Below, piece after piece: positions 32,855 to 41,935 of a stretch of DNA of 64,000 nucleotides (position 1 is its first letter; each line of letters opens with the position of its first letter). Origin of the DNA: Ancylobacter radicis. GTDB lineage: Bacteria > Pseudomonadota > Alphaproteobacteria > Rhizobiales > Xanthobacteraceae. Under the pieces are notes generated by a model, which was not told where the DNA came from, ran no database searches, and saw only the letters and a list, made by a program, of their open reading frames with translations. The DNA is taken from NCBI RefSeq assembly GCF_018449475.1, contig NZ_JAHCQH010000015.1, positions 496,001 through 560,000 on the forward strand. The letters are read 5' to 3'. The position numbers were made by a program, and so were the translations under genes.

Positions 32855-35146
32855 TCAGGGGCGGCGGGGCGGCTTGCCCTTTGACGGGCCGCCAAACGGT
32901 TTGCCGGAGGCCGGCTTATCGAAACCCGACTTGTCGAAGCCCGGCTTGTCGAAGCCCGGCTTGTCGGCCCGCTTGCCCGCGAAGGGTTTGCCGGCAGGCG
33001 TGCCAGCGGTTTTGCCTGCGGGTTTCCCGGCGAACGATTTGCCCTCGAACGATTTGCCTTCAAACGATTTGCCTGCGGGCTTGTCGCCATACGGCTTGCG
33101 CGGGGCCTTATCGGCATAGGGCTTGTCGCCATAGGCCTTGCCGGCAGGCTTGCCCTCGGCTCCGGCCTTCGGCCGCTTTTGATAGGCTTCGCCCGCGCCA
33201 TCGGCCGGCGGGCCGCCGTCCAGCGGGCTCCAGGACGAGGCCGCGCGGGGGCGCTTTTCCGGGCGGGGCGGCTTGTCCGAGAAGGGCTTGTCGGAAAACG
33301 GCTTGTCTGAATGCGGCTTGTCGGCGAAAGGCCTGTCGGTAGCGGGCCGCTCAGGCGCGGGCCGCTCATAGGCCCGCTTCTCACGCGGCGGCCGCTCGCT
33401 GAACGGGCGCGCGGGCGCGGCCCCACCCTCGGCCGGAGCGTCATCAAACCCGCCCCGGCGACGCGGGCCGCTGGCGGACGGGCCGGAAGCGGCCGGGCGC
33501 GGCGCGCGTGGCGCGGTGGCGGAGGGGCCGCCGGGCATCGGCTCGATCACCACATCCATGCCTTCGGCCTTGCGCACCGCCTTGCCGAACCGTTCGGCGG
33601 CGCCGAGACCGACCTCGAAGGCGGTTTCCTCGTCGAAGATGCGGATGGCGCCGATATCCTTGCGCGTCACCCCGCCGCGCCGGCAGATCAGCGGCAGCAG
33701 CCATTTCGGATCGGCATTGTTGCGCCGGCCGATATTGAGCCGGAACCAGGCACTGCCGCCCTCCGACCCGCGGCCGAAATCGCGCTCGGAGGCGCGGTCC
33801 AAGGTGCCCTGGCGCTCGCGCCCGGCGCGCGGCTCGCCGGGATCGGCCACCTCTTCCGGGGCCGGCAGGCCGGCGCGGTAGAGGCGCACCAGCGCGGCGG
33901 CCAGATGCTCGGCCGAATGGGCGGCGAGCAGGGTCTGGGCGGCGGCCGCGTCCTCCTCGTTCGGCGGCTCGGTGACCACCGCGTCGCTCAGCATGCGCTC
34001 ATGGTCGAGCTTGCGGATTTCCTCGGAGGTCGGCGCCCCCGACCAGGCCGGGGCGATGCCCAGCCCGCGCATCAACTCTTCCGTGCGGCGGCGGCGGAAC
34101 GGCGGCACCAGCAGCACGCTCACGCCCTTGCGCCCGGCCCGCCCGGTGCGGCCGCTGCGGTGCTGCAGGCTTTCCGAATCGTTCGGCAGGTCGGCATGGA
34201 TGACGAGGCCGAGATTGGGCAGGTCGATGCCGCGCGCGGCGACATCGGTGGCCACACACACCCGCGCCCGGCCGTCGCGCAGCGCCTGAAGCGCGTGGTT
34301 GCGCTCGTTCTGGCTCAGCTCGCCCGACAGCGCCACCGCCGAGAACTGCCGCTCCTGAAGCATGGCGTGAATGCGCCGCACCGCCTCGCGGGTGTTGCAG
34401 AACACGATGGCGCTCGGCGTGTCGTAGAAGCGCAGCACATTGACGACGGCGTGCTCGATCTCGGTCGGCGCGACCCGCATGGTGCGGTATTCGATATCGG
34501 CATGGCCGCCCTCGGGGCTGGCCACCTCGATGCGCAGCGCGTCGCGCTGGTAGCGTTTGGCCAGCGCGGTGATGCCGCGCGGCATGGTGGCCGAGAACAG
34601 CAGGCTGCGCCGCTCCGGCGGGGTGGCGTCGAGGATGAATTCGAGATCCTCGCGGAAGCCGAGATCGAGCATCTCGTCGGCCTCGTCGAGCACCGCCACC
34701 TTCAGCGCGGAAATGTCGAGGCGCCCGCGCTCCAGATGATCGCGCAGCCGGCCGGGCGTGCCGACCACGATATGGGCGCCCTGGTTGAGCAGGCGCTGCT
34801 CCTGGCGCGGGTCCATGCCGCCGACGCAGGAGACGATGCGCGCGCCGGTGGCGGCGTAGAGCCAGGCGAATTCCCGCTGCACCTGAAGCGCCAGTTCGCG
34901 CGTCGGCGCCACCACCAGCGCCAGCGGCACGCTGGCATGGGGCAGATGTTCCTCGGTGCCGAGCAGCGTCTGCGCCATGGCGAGGCCATAGGCGACGGTC
35001 TTGCCCGAGCCGGTCTGCGCCGAGACCAGCAGGTCGCGGCTCGAAGCCTCGGGCGCCAGCACCGCCGTCTGCACCGGCGTCGGGTTGTTGTAGTCCCGCT
35101 CGGCCAAGGCGCGGGCAAGCGCCGGGTTCGTCGTCAGGAAGGTCAC
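32855..35146 (-). CDS. DEAD-box RNA helicase with long basic repeat tail
   Basis: ATP-dependent RNA helicase (763 aa) of the DeaD/CsdA-DbpA type, probably acting in ribosome assembly and cold adaptation. RecA domain 1 has VSAQTGSGKTVAYG (about 42), VLDEADEML (about 152) and LFSATMP (about 184); domain 2 ends with QHRSGRTGRAGRKG near residue 332. A DbpA-like RNA-binding domain (about 465-545) has LNIGRRNNADPKWLLPLICRRG. The last 200 residues are low-complexity and basic with DKPFSDKP, SFEGK and GFDKP repeats, likely disordered RNA-binding sequence. Translation starts at GTG (35146) with GAGG upstream. A csp gene is next downstream, a sensible cold-shock pairing. Confidence 0.93.
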   Translation of the reverse strand: MTFLTTNPALARALAERDYNNPTPVQTAVLAPEASSRDLLVSAQTGSGKTVAYGLAMAQTLLGTEEHLPHASVPLALVVAPTRELALQVQREFAWLYAATGARIVSCVGGMDPRQEQRLLNQGAHIVVGTPGRLRDHLERGRLDISALKVAVLDEADEMLDLGFREDLEFILDATPPERRSLLFSATMPRGITALAKRYQRDALRIEVASPEGGHADIEYRTMRVAPTEIEHAVVNVLRFYDTPSAIVFCNTREAVRRIHAMLQERQFSAVALSGELSQNERNHALQALRDGRARVCVATDVAARGIDLPNLGLVIHADLPNDSESLQHRSGRTGRAGRKGVSVLLVPPFRRRRTEELMRGLGIAPAWSGAPTSEEIRKLDHERMLSDAVVTEPPNEEDAAAAQTLLAAHSAEHLAAALVRLYRAGLPAPEEVADPGEPRAGRERQGTLDRASERDFGRGSEGGSAWFRLNIGRRNNADPKWLLPLICRRGGVTRKDIGAIRIFDEETAFEVGLGAAERFGKAVRKAEGMDVVIEPMPGGPSATAPRAPRPAASGPSASGPRRRGGFDDAPAEGGAAPARPFSERPPREKRAYERPAPERPATDRPFADKPHSDKPFSDKPFSDKPPRPEKRPRAASSWSPLDGGPPADGAGEAYQKRPKAGAEGKPAGKAYGDKPYADKAPRKPYGDKPAGKSFEGKSFEGKSFAGKPAGKTAGTPAGKPFAGKRADKPGFDKPGFDKSGFDKPASGKPFGGPSKGKPPRRP

Positions 35147-35299
35147 GTCGGGTCCGCCTCTGTCGCAAAAAACATCGTCAGGCGTCGAAGGGGAGAGCCA
35201 TCGGAAAGTGTCGGAAGCCCCTTCCTTAATCTGAGCCGCGCCGGGACGCCATCACCCCGCGCGCGTTCCTGTCGACAAGACCGCCCGCGCGGCCCCCAT

Positions 35300-36769
35300 T
35301 CACACGCCGATCGGCATCCGGGCGGGATCGCGGCTCACCGCGCGGGGCGCCACCAGCGCCTTCCAGGTGGAAAGCGCCCGGTTCGGCGCCGGGAAGGCCG
35401 GGCGGGGGATGAAGCGGCCGCGGCCGGGGCGCGGGGCCTCGTTGCGGCCATGCGCATGCACCACCTCGCCGCGCGACAGGGTGAAGCGCGGCAGGCCGCG
35501 CACCTCCACCCCCTCGAACACGTTGTAGTCGATGATCGAGGCCTGCGCGCTCGCGCGGATGGTCTTGCCGGCCTTGGGGTCGAGCACCACGAGGTCGGCA
35601 TCGGCGCCCGGCACGATCGCGCCCTTGCGGGGGTAGAGGTTGAGGATTCGGGCGATGTTGGTCGAGGTCACCGCGACGAATTCGTTCGGGGTCAGCCGCC
35701 CGGTCTCGACACCTTTGGTCCACAGCACCGGCAGCCGATCCTCCAGCCCGCCCGTGCCGTTGGGAATGCGGGTGAAATCATCCAGCCCCATGCGCTTCTG
35801 CGCCGTGGTGAAGGCGCAATGGTCGGTCGCCACCACCTGCAGCGAGCCCGCCGAGAGCCCTGCCCACAGGCTGTCCTGATGCGCCCGGTCGCGGAAGGGC
35901 GGGGACATGACGCGCTGCGCCGCATAGTCCCAGTCGGGATTGGCATAGACGGCCTCATCCAGCGTCAGATGCTGGATCAGCGGCTCGCCATAGACCCGCA
36001 TCCCCTTCTGCCGGGCCCGGCGGATCGCCTCATGCGCCTGCTCGCAGGAGACATGCACGACATAGAGCGGCACGCCCGCCGCATCGGCGATCATGATGGC
36101 GCGGTTGACCGCCTCGCCCTCCACCTCCGGCGGGCGGGAATAGGCATGGGCCTCCGGGCCGCGAATGCCTTCGCTGAGGTATTTCTGCTGGAGCGCGGCG
36201 ACGATGTCGCCATTCTCGGCATGGACCAGCGGCAGCGCGCCGAGCGCGGCGCAACGCTGGAAGGAGGCGAACATCTGGTCGTCATCGACCATCAGCGCGC
36301 CCTTATAGGCCATGAAGTGCTTGAAGCTGTTCACCCCGCGCGCGACCACCGCCTCCATCGCCGCGAAGATCGGCTGCGACCAGCCGGTCACGCACATATG
36401 GAAGGAATAGTCGATCGCCGCCTGCCGGCTGGCGCGGCCCTCCCAGGCGTCGAGCGCGCCGATCAGGTTCTCCGAATCGGGAATGACGAAATCGACCACC
36501 AGCGTGGTGCCGCCGGTCGCCGCCGCGCGCGTGCCGCTCTCCCAGGTCTCCGCCGCCGTCGTGCCCATGAACGGCATTTCCAGATGGGTGTGCGGGTCGA
36601 TGCCGCCGGGCATGACAAAGGCGCCGGAGGCATCGAGCACCGTGTCGCCGGACAGGTTGTCGCCGATGGCGGCGATGGTCTCGCCCTCGATCAGCACGTC
36701 CGCCTCATAGGAGCGGTCGGCGGCGACGATGGTGCCGCCCTTGATGACGATGGATGTCCCGTCCGGCAT
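35300..36769 (-). CDS. hydA: Dihydropyrimidinase (D-hydantoinase)
   Basis: Zn-dependent amidohydrolase (489 aa) that opens dihydrouracil or dihydrothymine to N-carbamoyl-beta-amino acids; many members also cleave hydantoins. The metal site is visible: GGIDPHTHLEMPF (HxH), SFKHFMAYKG with the carboxylated Lys near residue 150, further His in VHAENGD and VHVSCEQA, and the Asp in VVATDHCAFT near residue 316. The start at 36769 has AGGGACG upstream. It starts 14 bases after the stop of the carbamoyl-amidohydrolase gene, so the two enzymes of the reductive pyrimidine route are coupled. Dihydropyrimidine dehydrogenase is not in the window. Confidence 0.93.
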   Translation of the reverse strand: MPDGTSIVIKGGTIVAADRSYEADVLIEGETIAAIGDNLSGDTVLDASGAFVMPGGIDPHTHLEMPFMGTTAAETWESGTRAAATGGTTLVVDFVIPDSENLIGALDAWEGRASRQAAIDYSFHMCVTGWSQPIFAAMEAVVARGVNSFKHFMAYKGALMVDDDQMFASFQRCAALGALPLVHAENGDIVAALQQKYLSEGIRGPEAHAYSRPPEVEGEAVNRAIMIADAAGVPLYVVHVSCEQAHEAIRRARQKGMRVYGEPLIQHLTLDEAVYANPDWDYAAQRVMSPPFRDRAHQDSLWAGLSAGSLQVVATDHCAFTTAQKRMGLDDFTRIPNGTGGLEDRLPVLWTKGVETGRLTPNEFVAVTSTNIARILNLYPRKGAIVPGADADLVVLDPKAGKTIRASAQASIIDYNVFEGVEVRGLPRFTLSRGEVVHAHGRNEAPRPGRGRFIPRPAFPAPNRALSTWKALVAPRAVSRDPARMPIGV

Positions 36770-36783
36770 GGCGCGTCCCTCCC

Positions 36784-38031
36784 TCAGACCACTTGGGCTG
36801 TCGCGAGCGTCGCATGCAGCAGCACGTCGGCGCCGGCCTTGGCCCATTCCGGCGTGATGGTCTCGTCCTCATTATGGCTGAGCCCGTCGACGCAGGGGCA
36901 GAAGATCATGGCGGAAGGGGCGACCTTGGCCATCCAGCAGGCATCGTGCCCGGCGCCGGAAACGATGTCGCGGTGGCTGTAGCCGAGGCTTTCCGCCGCC
37001 GCCCGCACCCGCCCGACGAGAAGCTCGTCGAACGGCACCGGGTCGAAGGAATTCACCACCGCAAGGGAGATGCCGAGCCCCATATCGGCGGCGATCTGCT
37101 CCGCCCCCGCGCGGATCGCGTCCGCCATGGCGTCGAGCGCGGCAAGCTCCGGGTGCCGGATGTCGACGGTGAACACCGCCTTGCCGGCGATGATGTTGCG
37201 CGAGTTCGGGGTGAGGTTGAGCTGGCCGACCGCGCCGACGCCGAGCGGGGCGTGCGCCCAGGCCACCTCGTCGACCAGCTCGGTGATGCGCGCCGCCCCG
37301 AGCCCGGCATTGAGCCGGCGCGGCATCGGCGTCGAGCCGGTATGGGCGTCGCGCCCGGTGAGGGTGATTTCCAGCCAGCGCGTGCCCTGGCCATGGGTGA
37401 CGACGCCGATGAGCGTATCCTCGGCTTCGAGAATCGGCCCCTGCTCGATATGCAGCTCGAAATAGGCGTGCGCCCGGCGCGTGCCGACCGGCTCGTCACC
37501 CTTGAAGCCGATCCGCTCCAGCTCGGCGCCGAGCGTCAGCCCCGCCGCGTCCTCGGACGCATAGGCGTCATTGAGCGTCATCACCCCGGCATGGACGGCG
37601 GAGGCGACCATGGCGGGGGCAAAGCGCGTGCCCTCCTCATTGGTCCAGTTCACCACCTCGATCGGATGCCGGGTGCGGATGCCGAGATCGTTCAGCGTGC
37701 GCACCACTTCCAGCGCGCCGAGCACGCCGAGCACCCCGTCGAACTTGCCGCCGGTCGGCTGGGTGTCGAGATGCGAGCCGAGCATCACCGGCAGCGCCTG
37801 CGGGTCCGTGCCCTCGCGCCGGGCGAACATGGTGCCCATGGCGTCGACGCCAAGCGTCAGGCCGGCCTGTTCGCACCAGTTCTGGAACAGCAGGCGCCCC
37901 TCGCGGTCGGCATCGGTCAGGGTCTGGCGGTTATTGCCGCCGCGCAGCCCCGGCCCGATCTGCGCCATCGCCATCAGGCTGTCCCACAGACGCGCGCCAT
38001 CGGTGCGCCAGTTGCTCGTCGGGGCCGCCAT
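36784..38031 (-). CDS. N-carbamoyl amidohydrolase of the M20 family (beta-ureidopropionase type)
   Basis: A 415-residue Zn-dependent hydantoinase/carbamoylase-family enzyme. The di-metal ligands are in GSHLDTQPTGGKFDG, WTNEEGTRF, HIEQGPILE and, near the C-terminus, SGAGHDA and LSHNEDE. Next to a dihydropyrimidinase its likely task is to hydrolyse N-carbamoyl-beta-alanine to beta-alanine, CO2 and ammonia. N-carbamoyl-L-amino acid hydrolase and allantoate amidohydrolase share the same fold and cannot be excluded. GAGGAGACGAGC precedes the ATG. It is divergent from the sugar transporter operon. Confidence 0.9.
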   Translation of the reverse strand: MAAPTSNWRTDGARLWDSLMAMAQIGPGLRGGNNRQTLTDADREGRLLFQNWCEQAGLTLGVDAMGTMFARREGTDPQALPVMLGSHLDTQPTGGKFDGVLGVLGALEVVRTLNDLGIRTRHPIEVVNWTNEEGTRFAPAMVASAVHAGVMTLNDAYASEDAAGLTLGAELERIGFKGDEPVGTRRAHAYFELHIEQGPILEAEDTLIGVVTHGQGTRWLEITLTGRDAHTGSTPMPRRLNAGLGAARITELVDEVAWAHAPLGVGAVGQLNLTPNSRNIIAGKAVFTVDIRHPELAALDAMADAIRAGAEQIAADMGLGISLAVVNSFDPVPFDELLVGRVRAAAESLGYSHRDIVSGAGHDACWMAKVAPSAMIFCPCVDGLSHNEDETITPEWAKAGADVLLHATLATAQVV

Positions 38032-38157
38032 GCTCGTCTCCTCGCTCCTACGCGCACCAGAACTGCGCCGCGCTCACAGGCAGGTTTCATACCAGCGCGG
38101 GAGGCCGGCGGGACCTCCCAGCCTCGCGGCGCCGCCGGCGACAACAGGCGCTAAAAA

Positions 38158-38172
38158 GTCAAATAATATGAC
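38158..38172. promoter_or_regulatory. Candidate operator upstream of the sugar locus
   Basis: GTCAAATAATATGAC is an imperfect 15-bp palindrome with six of seven half-site positions symmetric, in an A+T-rich patch 90 bases before the first binding-protein gene. Its size suits a dimeric GntR/FadR-type regulator such as the one encoded at 42921, but binding is inference. Confidence 0.45.
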
Positions 38173-38261
38173 TATTCAGCCCGAAATGATTGTGGCATAG
38201 ATTCCCCGCCGGCAAGCACCCGACAGTGGCGCGACGGCAGGACCTCACGGGAGATACGCCA

Positions 38262-39227
38262 ATGAATCTCAGGGCATTGCTGCTTGCGTCCGCCGTTTCC
38301 GGCGCGCTGTTCTCCGTCGGCGCCCAGGCCGCGGAACTCACCATCGGCTTCTCGCAGATCGGCTCGGAATCGGGCTGGCGCGCCGCCGAAACCACCGTTT
38401 CCAAGGCCGAGGCCAAGAAGCGGAACATCAATTTCAAGATCGCCGACGCCCAGCAGAAGCAGGAGAACCAGATCAAGGCGATCCGCTCCTTCGTCGCGCA
38501 GGGCGTGGATGCTATCTTCCTCGCCCCCGTCGTCGCCACCGGCTGGGACGCGGTGCTGAAGGAGGCGCAGGAAGCCAAGATCCCGGTCGTGCTGCTCGAC
38601 CGCGACATCGACCCGGCCGGCAAGAATCTCTATCTGACCGCCGTCACCTCCGACAGCGTGCATGAAGGCAAGGTGGCCGGCCAGTGGCTGGTGAAGACCG
38701 CCGGCGGCAAGCCCTGCAATGTGGTGGAGCTTCAGGGCACGGTCGGCGCCTCCGTCGCCACCAACCGCAAGAAGGGCTTCGAGGACGGCATCGCCGGGGC
38801 CTCGAACGTCAAGATCGTGCGCAGCCAGACCGGTGACTTCACCCGCGCCAAGGGCAAGGAAGTCATGGAGAGCTTCATCAAGGCGGAAGGCGGCGGCAAG
38901 ACCATCTGCGCGGTCTACGCCCATAATGACGACATGATGGTCGGCGCCATCCAGGCGATGAAGGAAGCCGGCCTCAAGCCGGGCACCGAGATCCTCACCG
39001 TCTCGATCGACGCCGTGCCGGACATCTTCAAGGCCATGGCGGCGGGTGAAGCCAATGCCACGGTCGAGCTGACGCCGAACATGGCCGGCCCCGCCTTCGA
39101 CGCCGTCATCGCCTACAAGACCAAGGGCACCATGCCGCCCAAGTGGATCCAGACGGAATCCAAGCTCTACACCCAGGCCGACAACCCGATGGCGGTCTAC
39201 GAATCCAAGAAGGACCTCGGTTACTGA
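38262..39227 (+). CDS. ytfQ: Sugar ABC transporter substrate-binding protein (YtfQ-like, galactofuranose/arabinose type)
   Basis: A periplasmic binding protein (321 aa, signal peptide to about residue 23, AQA/AELTIGF). It follows the YtfQ pattern: IGFSQIGSESGWRAAET, a central LLDRDIDP, VELQGTVGASVATNRKKGFEDG, and YAHNDDMMVGAIQAMKEAGLKPG. E. coli YtfQ binds galactofuranose, and related proteins take L-arabinofuranose. It opens the 17.5-kb sugar locus; GGGAGA precedes its ATG and an A+T-rich palindrome lies 90 bases upstream. Two strong hairpins follow its stop, probably raising its mRNA level over the downstream genes. Confidence 0.92.
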   Translation: MNLRALLLASAVSGALFSVGAQAAELTIGFSQIGSESGWRAAETTVSKAEAKKRNINFKIADAQQKQENQIKAIRSFVAQGVDAIFLAPVVATGWDAVLKEAQEAKIPVVLLDRDIDPAGKNLYLTAVTSDSVHEGKVAGQWLVKTAGGKPCNVVELQGTVGASVATNRKKGFEDGIAGASNVKIVRSQTGDFTRAKGKEVMESFIKAEGGGKTICAVYAHNDDMMVGAIQAMKEAGLKPGTEILTVSIDAVPDIFKAMAAGEANATVELTPNMAGPAFDAVIAYKTKGTMPPKWIQTESKLYTQADNPMAVYESKKDLGY

Positions 39228-39235
39228 GCGGCGCT

Positions 39236-39302
39236 CCCGCGTGCCCCAGGGCACGCGGGGCCTGTTCCGCGCGGGCCGGCTCCTCCTCCGGCCGGCCCGC
39301 GC
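39236..39302 (+). promoter_or_regulatory. Tandem hairpins between ytfQ and ytfR
   Basis: CCCGCGTGCCC-ca-GGGCACGCGGG (39236-39259) and a perfect 12-bp stem GCGCGGGCCGGC/GCCGGCCCGCGC (39269-39280, 39291-39302). Neither has a long U run. Intercistronic hairpins after binding-protein genes commonly stabilise the upstream mRNA or limit read-through. Confidence 0.7.
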
Positions 39303-39329
39303 CGTCTTTCCGCCCTTGCCGAGGCCGCC

Positions 39330-40916
39330 ATGCTTCCCACCGCCCCCCTCCCGCCTCCCGCTGCCGGCCATAAGCCGCAGCAAGACGCGTCGCAGCAAGA
39401 CGCGCCCCTCCTGCAGGTGACGGGCTTCAGCAAATCCTTTGCCGGCTTTGTTGCGCTGGACGGCGTCGACTTCACGCTGCATCCGGGCGAGATCCACGCC
39501 CTGCTCGGCGAGAACGGGGCCGGCAAGTCGACCCTCATCAAGACCATGACCGGCGTCGTCGCACGGGACGCGGGGACGATGCGGCTGGCGGGCGCGGCCA
39601 TCGCCCCGCGCTCGGCGGAAGAGGCGGTGAAGGCCGGCATCGCCACGGTCTATCAGGAGGTCAATCTGGCGCCCAATCTCTCGGTGGCGCAGAACCTCTA
39701 TCTCGGCCGCCAGCCGACCCGTTTCGGCCTGGTGCGCGAGGGCGAGATGCGCCGGCGCGCCAGCGCCCTGCTCGCCGGCTTCGGCCTGTCGATCGATGTG
39801 GGCGCGCCGCTGGAGACCTATTCGGTCGCCATCCAGCACATCGTCGCCATCGCTCGCGCGGTCGACCAGTCGGCCCGCGTGCTCATCCTCGACGAGCCGA
39901 CCGCCAGCCTCGACGCGCAGGAGGTCGAGGTGCTGTTCGCCGTCATGCGCCAGTTGAAGGCGCGCGGCATCGGCATCGTCTTCGTCACCCATTTCCTCGA
40001 TCAGGTCTATGCCGTCTGCGACCGCATCACCGTGCTGCGCAATGGAAGGCTGGCCGGCAGCGCCCCCATCGCGCAGATGCCGCGCCTCGATCTGGTGCGG
40101 CTGATGCTCGGGCGCGAGCTGAGCGAGGCGACCGCCCGCCGCTCCCATGCGGCAGCCGGCCCGGCCGGCGCGGATGTCGCCGTGTTCACCGGGCTCGGCA
40201 AGGCCGGCTATGTCGCCCCCTTCGACCTGACGCTGCGCGCCGGCCATGTGGTCGGCCTCGCCGGCCTGCTCGGCTCGGGCCGCACCGAGACCGTGCGCCT
40301 CGTATTCGGCGCCGAGCCGGCCGATGCCGGCACGGCGGAGGTGGCCGGGCGCCGCGTCACCCTCACCTGCCCGCGCGAGGCGATGGCGCTCGGCTTCGGC
40401 TATTGCCCGGAGGAGCGCAAGACCGAGGGCATCGTCGCCGACCTCACCGTGCGCGAGAACATCGTGCTGGCGCTCCAGGCCAAGCGCGGCGCGCTCGCCC
40501 CGCTGCCGCGCCGCGAGCAGGACGCCATCGCCGCCCGGTTCATCCGCCTGCTGGACATCCGCCCGCCCGATCCCGAGCGGCCGATCGGCCTGCTCTCCGG
40601 CGGCAACCAGCAGAAGGCGCTGCTCGCCCGCTGGCTGGCCACCGAGCCGCGTCTGCTGATCCTCGACGAGCCGACGCGCGGCATCGATGTCGGCGCCCAT
40701 GCCGAGATCATCAAGCTGATCCGCGATCTGTGCCGGCAAGGCATGGCACTGCTGGTGGTCTCCTCGGAGCTGGAAGAACTCGTCACCTATGCCGACGAGG
40801 TGATCGTGCTGCGCGACCGTGCCCATGTGGTGCGCCTGACCGGCGACGCGGTCGAGGTTTCCGCCATCCTCGCCGCCATCGCCGATGCGCCCGCCGGCGC
40901 GGCGGCGGCAGCGTGA
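39330..40916 (+). CDS. ytfR: Sugar ABC transporter ATP-binding protein (YtfR-like)
   Basis: A 528-residue fused double ATPase of the RbsA/MglA/YtfR type. Half 1 has Walker [16 protein letters not shown] near residue 65 and [16 protein letters not shown]. Half 2 has the degenerate P-loop GLLGSGRTETVRL usual in this family, with signature [15 protein letters not shown] and [17 protein letters not shown]. An N-terminal extension of about 25 residues is Pro/Gln-rich with a QQDA repeat. GAGG precedes the ATG. The permease gene follows within 11 bases. Confidence 0.94.
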   Translation: MLPTAPLPPPAAGHKPQQDASQQDAPLLQVTGFSKSFAGFVALDGVDFTLHPGEIHALLGENGAGKSTLIKTMTGVVARDAGTMRLAGAAIAPRSAEEAVKAGIATVYQEVNLAPNLSVAQNLYLGRQPTRFGLVREGEMRRRASALLAGFGLSIDVGAPLETYSVAIQHIVAIARAVDQSARVLILDEPTASLDAQEVEVLFAVMRQLKARGIGIVFVTHFLDQVYAVCDRITVLRNGRLAGSAPIAQMPRLDLVRLMLGRELSEATARRSHAAAGPAGADVAVFTGLGKAGYVAPFDLTLRAGHVVGLAGLLGSGRTETVRLVFGAEPADAGTAEVAGRRVTLTCPREAMALGFGYCPEERKTEGIVADLTVRENIVLALQAKRGALAPLPRREQDAIAARFIRLLDIRPPDPERPIGLLSGGNQQKALLARWLATEPRLLILDEPTRGIDVGAHAEIIKLIRDLCRQGMALLVVSSELEELVTYADEVIVLRDRAHVVRLTGDAVEVSAILAAIADAPAGAAAAA

Positions 40917-40927
40917 GGGCGCACGCC

Positions 40928-41935
40928 ATGGCCCTGCGCCTTCCCCGCATCGGCACCTCGCAGATCGTCGCGCTGGCGCTGATCCTCGCCGCCAACTGGG
41001 TGGTGTCGCCGCAATTCTTCGACATTCGCCTGCAGGACGGGCGGCTGTTCGGCAGCCTGATCGACGTGCTGAACCGCGGCGCGCCGGTGGCGCTGCTGTC
41101 CATCGGCATGGTGCTGGTGATCGCCATGCGCGGCATCGACCTGTCGGTCGGGGCGGTGATGGCGATCTGCGGCGCCATCGCGGCCAGCCTCGCCGACAGC
41201 CACCCGCTGCCGGTCGTGCTCGCCGCCTCCCTCGGGGCGGGGCTGGCCTGCGGGCTGTGGAACGGGCTGCTGGTGGCGGTGCTGCGGATCCAGCCGATCG
41301 TCGCCACGCTCATCCTCATGGTGGCCGGGCGCGGCATCGCCCAGCTCATCACCGAGGGGCGGATCGTCACCTTCACCTCGCCGGAACTGGCCTTTCTCGG
41401 CGGCGGCTCGGTGCTCGGCCTGCCCACCCCGATCGTGCTGACGCTGGCCATGATGGCGCTGACGCTGCTGATCGTGCGCGGCACCGCGCTCGGGCTGATG
41501 ATCGAGGCGACCGGCGGCAATCCGCGCGCCAGCGCGCTGGCCGGCATCGGCACGCGGCTGATCACGGTCGCGGTCTATGTTTGGAGCGGGCTGTGCGCCG
41601 CGCTCGCCGGCATCGTCGCCAGCGCCGACATTCTCGGCGCCGACGCCAATAATGCCGGGCTCTGGCTGGAGTTGGACGCCATCCTCGCCGTGGTGATCGG
41701 CGGCACCTCGCTGTTTGGCGGGCGGTTCTCGATCCTGCTCGCCGTGGTCGGCGCGCTCATCATCCAGGCCATGAACACCGGCATCCTGCTGTCCGGCCTG
41801 CCGCCGGAGACCAATCTGGTGGTGAAGGCGGTGGTGGTGCTCGCCGTGCTGCTCGCCCAGTCGCCGCGGATCGGCGCCCAGATCGCCGGGCTCGGCGTGC
41901 TGTTCGGCCGCTCCCGCTCCCGGAGGCGCTCCTGA
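40928..41935 (+). CDS. ytfT: Sugar ABC transporter permease (YtfT-like)
   Basis: A 335-residue inner-membrane permease of the RbsC/BPD_transp_2 family. It has about eight to ten hydrophobic segments and the family cytoplasmic motif LNRGAPVALLSIGMVLVIAMRGIDLSVG; TGGNPRASALAGIG is the usual late-loop signature. ATG at 40928 has GAGGG eight bases upstream; a GTG overlapping the ytfR stop (40913) is an alternative. It pairs with the next permease as the heterodimeric channel, as in E. coli ytfT-yjfF. Confidence 0.92.
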   Translation: MALRLPRIGTSQIVALALILAANWVVSPQFFDIRLQDGRLFGSLIDVLNRGAPVALLSIGMVLVIAMRGIDLSVGAVMAICGAIAASLADSHPLPVVLAASLGAGLACGLWNGLLVAVLRIQPIVATLILMVAGRGIAQLITEGRIVTFTSPELAFLGGGSVLGLPTPIVLTLAMMALTLLIVRGTALGLMIEATGGNPRASALAGIGTRLITVAVYVWSGLCAALAGIVASADILGADANNAGLWLELDAILAVVIGGTSLFGGRFSILLAVVGALIIQAMNTGILLSGLPPETNLVVKAVVVLAVLLAQSPRIGAQIAGLGVLFGRSRSRRRS

